NCBI RefSeq assembly: GCF_041897535.1
Contig: NZ_CP169217.1
Coordinates: 3,286,001 to 3,350,000, forward strand
Length of the DNA: 64,000 nt
Direction of reading: 5' to 3'
From: Methylomicrobium lacus_A
Lineage (GTDB): Bacteria > Pseudomonadota > Gammaproteobacteria > Methylococcales > Methylomonadaceae
Shown here: positions 62,643 to 64,000 of the stretch, in pieces
How positions within the stretch are numbered: position 1 is the first letter of the stretch
Layout of the letters: every line of letters starts with the position of its first letter
Position numbers and translations under genes: made by a program
Notes under the pieces: model-generated
Databases searched by the model: none
Told to the model about the DNA's origin: nothing
Seen by the model: the letters and a program-made list of their open reading frames with translations, nothing else

Positions 62643-63140
62643 TCAACCTTGCATGCTCAATCTATGCATAACCTGATGCCACCCAGTCTGAGCACTTGCC
62701 CCAGCCTCTTCGAATACCGCTTGTAGCTGCCTCATCTGTGTACCGGTTAGCTGGGCCTCTAATTTTTCCCCAGTCGAGGTCAATAACAATTGCCGCACCC
62801 GCCGGTCATGCTCGGCGGTGCTCATCGCTATCAGTTTCATTTCGATCAACTGACGCAAGGGCGCATTCAGCGCCTGCTTACTAATATTTAGCATGGTCAG
62901 CAGGGCATTGACCGAAATCTGCGGATTTCGACCGACGAAATAGAGAATGCGGTGGTGAATCCGACCTAGGCCGCGCTGATCGAGAATGCGGTCGGGCTGT
63001 ACAGTGAAAGCACGGTAGCCGAAGTAAAACTGCTCGATGGCTAGGCGCAATGAGGCTTCGTCCGGCTTAGACGAGAGTGTGTCAGCAGCTGTAGCATTAT
63101 CATTGGGTGGGGTCTCGACAGAGGATATTTGGTCAACCAT
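62643..63140 (-). CDS. MarR-family regulator (transposon cargo)
   Basis: 165 residues. The winged-helix core runs LGRIHHRILYFVGRNPQISVNALLTMLNISKQALNAPLRQLIEMKLI, then DRRVRQLLLTSTGEKLE, the MarR wing. It is divergent from the aminotransferase and its start codon lies inside a palindromic site repeated upstream of that gene, so it probably represses both. A cargo gene of the element in comM. Confidence 0.85.
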   Translation of the reverse strand: MVDQISSVETPPNDNATAADTLSSKPDEASLRLAIEQFYFGYRAFTVQPDRILDQRGLGRIHHRILYFVGRNPQISVNALLTMLNISKQALNAPLRQLIEMKLIAMSTAEHDRRVRQLLLTSTGEKLEAQLTGTQMRQLQAVFEEAGASAQTGWHQVMHRLSMQG

Positions 63141-63146
63141 ATTGAC
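63131..63146. promoter_or_regulatory. operator copy 1
   Basis: GGTCAACCATATTGAC: arms GTCAA and TTGAC around CCATA, overlapping the MarR start codon. Confidence 0.6.
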
Positions 63147-63178
63147 ATTATATACGTTTAGCTATTAGTATGGCTATA

Positions 63179-63194
63179 GGTCAACTTTATTGAC
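63179..63194. promoter_or_regulatory. operator copy 2
   Basis: GGTCAACTTTATTGAC: the same GTCAA-N5-TTGAC palindrome, 48 bases from copy 1 and 19 bases before the aminotransferase start. Confidence 0.6.
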
Positions 63195-63212
63195 GTTTGT
63201 AAATAGGTCGCC

Positions 63213-64000
63213 ATGAATTCTACGTTACCGCACCACAGCACTCATTTTTCTTCTCGTACCCACGATCTGCATCCGTCACCGATCCGGGAAATCCTGTCCG
63301 TCGTCAATCGTCCGGGTATGATCTCCTTTGCAGGCGGCCTACCGGCGGTCGATAGTTTCCCTCAATTCAGCCTGGACGCCATGCCGCAGTACATCCTGCA
63401 ATACGGTCCCAGTGAAGGCGAATGGGAACTCCGGCAGCGGATTGCCGAAGAACTGCACGAGCGAGGGTTTCAGTGCACAGCTGAGCAGGTGTTGATTCTT
63501 TCTGGTTCGCAGCAAGGCATCGATCTTGTCGCCAAACTGTTCATCGATCCCGGCACTGTAGTAGCGGTGGAGTCGCCAACCTATCTGGCGGCATTGCAGG
63601 TGTTCAGCTATTTCGGTGCCCGCTTCGTTGCTTACGATGCGGAGGCGCTAGATGTGCAAGCATTGCTGCGCGAAAAGCCATCTTTTGCCTATGCCATTCC
63701 AACTTTTCAGAATCCAAGCGGTCGTTGTCTTGATGCAAGTCAACGCAATGCCCTAGCTGACGCATGCGATACCGCTCGTCTTCCTTTGTTTGAGGACGAC
63801 CCTTACTGCGACTTGGTGTATGACCAATGCGAACGAACTCCGGTGTGTGCCCTGCTTCAGCAGGCACCGTGGATTTACCAAGGATCGTTTTCGAAGAGTC
63901 TGGCACCAGGATTGCGCCTCGGCTACCTTGTTGCATCTCCGGATTTGTTGCCTTTCCTGACACGCCTCAAGCAGGCGGCAGATTTGCACAGTAACCGCGT
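63213..64000 (+). CDS. PLP-dependent aminotransferase, class I/II (cut by window end)
   Basis: About 262 codons visible, starting MNSTLPHHSTHFSSRTHDL. ISFAGGLPAVDSFP, YGPSEGEWELRQRIAEELHERG, ILSGSQQGIDLVAKLFIDPG, FQNPSGRCLD and the PLP-Lys site GSFSKSLAPGLRLGYL place it with the 2-aminoadipate/MocR-like aminotransferases; no N-terminal DNA-binding domain is present. It is divergent from the MarR gene and probably under its control. Substrate unknown. The 3' end lies past the window. Confidence 0.85.
   Translation, partial: MNSTLPHHSTHFSSRTHDLHPSPIREILSVVNRPGMISFAGGLPAVDSFPQFSLDAMPQYILQYGPSEGEWELRQRIAEELHERGFQCTAEQVLILSGSQQGIDLVAKLFIDPGTVVAVESPTYLAALQVFSYFGARFVAYDAEALDVQALLREKPSFAYAIPTFQNPSGRCLDASQRNALADACDTARLPLFEDDPYCDLVYDQCERTPVCALLQQAPWIYQGSFSKSLAPGLRLGYLVASPDLLPFLTRLKQAADLHSNR

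Noticed and set aside
1..64000. tRNA, rRNA or CRISPR array
   Set aside because: No tRNA arm pattern, rRNA segment or regularly spaced direct repeat with unique spacers was seen by reading.

Overview
The window is bacterial chromosome, most likely from a gammaproteobacterium. Conserved gene orders support this: ypjD next to ffh, rpsP-rimM-trmD-rplS, prmB-aroC, exbB-exbD-lpxK-ycaR-kdsB, and alaC-hom-thrC. Genes for LPS (lpxK, kdsB, lpxA-like), rapA and ubiK agree. A methanotroph-like (Methylococcales) host is plausible from overall gene content, but no C1-oxidation gene lies here, so that is only an inference. Both window ends cut genes: rapA at base 1 and an aminotransferase at base 64000.

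Layout. 1-10.4 kb: rapA (partial), two tandem His-rich glycine-zipper proteins, a lipoprotein, a small metal-hydrolase-like gene, ypjD, ffh and the ribosomal operon ending in a clear terminator. 10.67-12.92 kb: four promoterless gene cassettes, each closed by an attC site, with no integrase (a CALIN). 13.0-17.5 kb: a LuxR-type regulator divergent from a secreted proline-repeat protein, followed by a decayed second copy of the same arrangement that carries a MITE-like insertion. 17.7-26.3 kb: sugar kinase, GIY-YIG, VIT transporter, LDH/MDH-like gene, lipoprotein, and a GMC oxidoreductase paired with a large di-haem cytochrome c. 26.8-29.5 kb: ogt-xerD-lpxA-like-pncC. 29.6-32.9 kb: an accessory island with an AAA ATPase overlapping a PIN nuclease, an IS110-type element with a structured leader, and palindromic repeats. 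33-61.5 kb: largely housekeeping genes (two-domain globin, HDOD, prmB, aroC, LPS genes, amino acid synthesis, kup, rmuC, mtgA, msrAB, moaA, rhlE, HD-GYP, speA, speE, ubiK), with a lone MazE-like antitoxin. 61.5-64 kb: comM is cut after codon 283 by the end of a Tn7/Tn5053-like transposon whose cargo begins with a MarR regulator and a divergent PLP aminotransferase.

The core genes cover translation and protein export (ffh, rpsP, trmD, rplS, prmB), envelope building (ypjD, lpxK, kdsB, mtgA, exbBD), the threonine pathway (hom, thrC) and polyamines (speA, speE). The accessory islands hold the unusual material: a cassette array lacking its integrase, a candidate two-gene ATPase-nuclease defence module beside an insertion sequence, and a transposon boundary in comM. 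All assignments come from reading the sequence; no database search was run.
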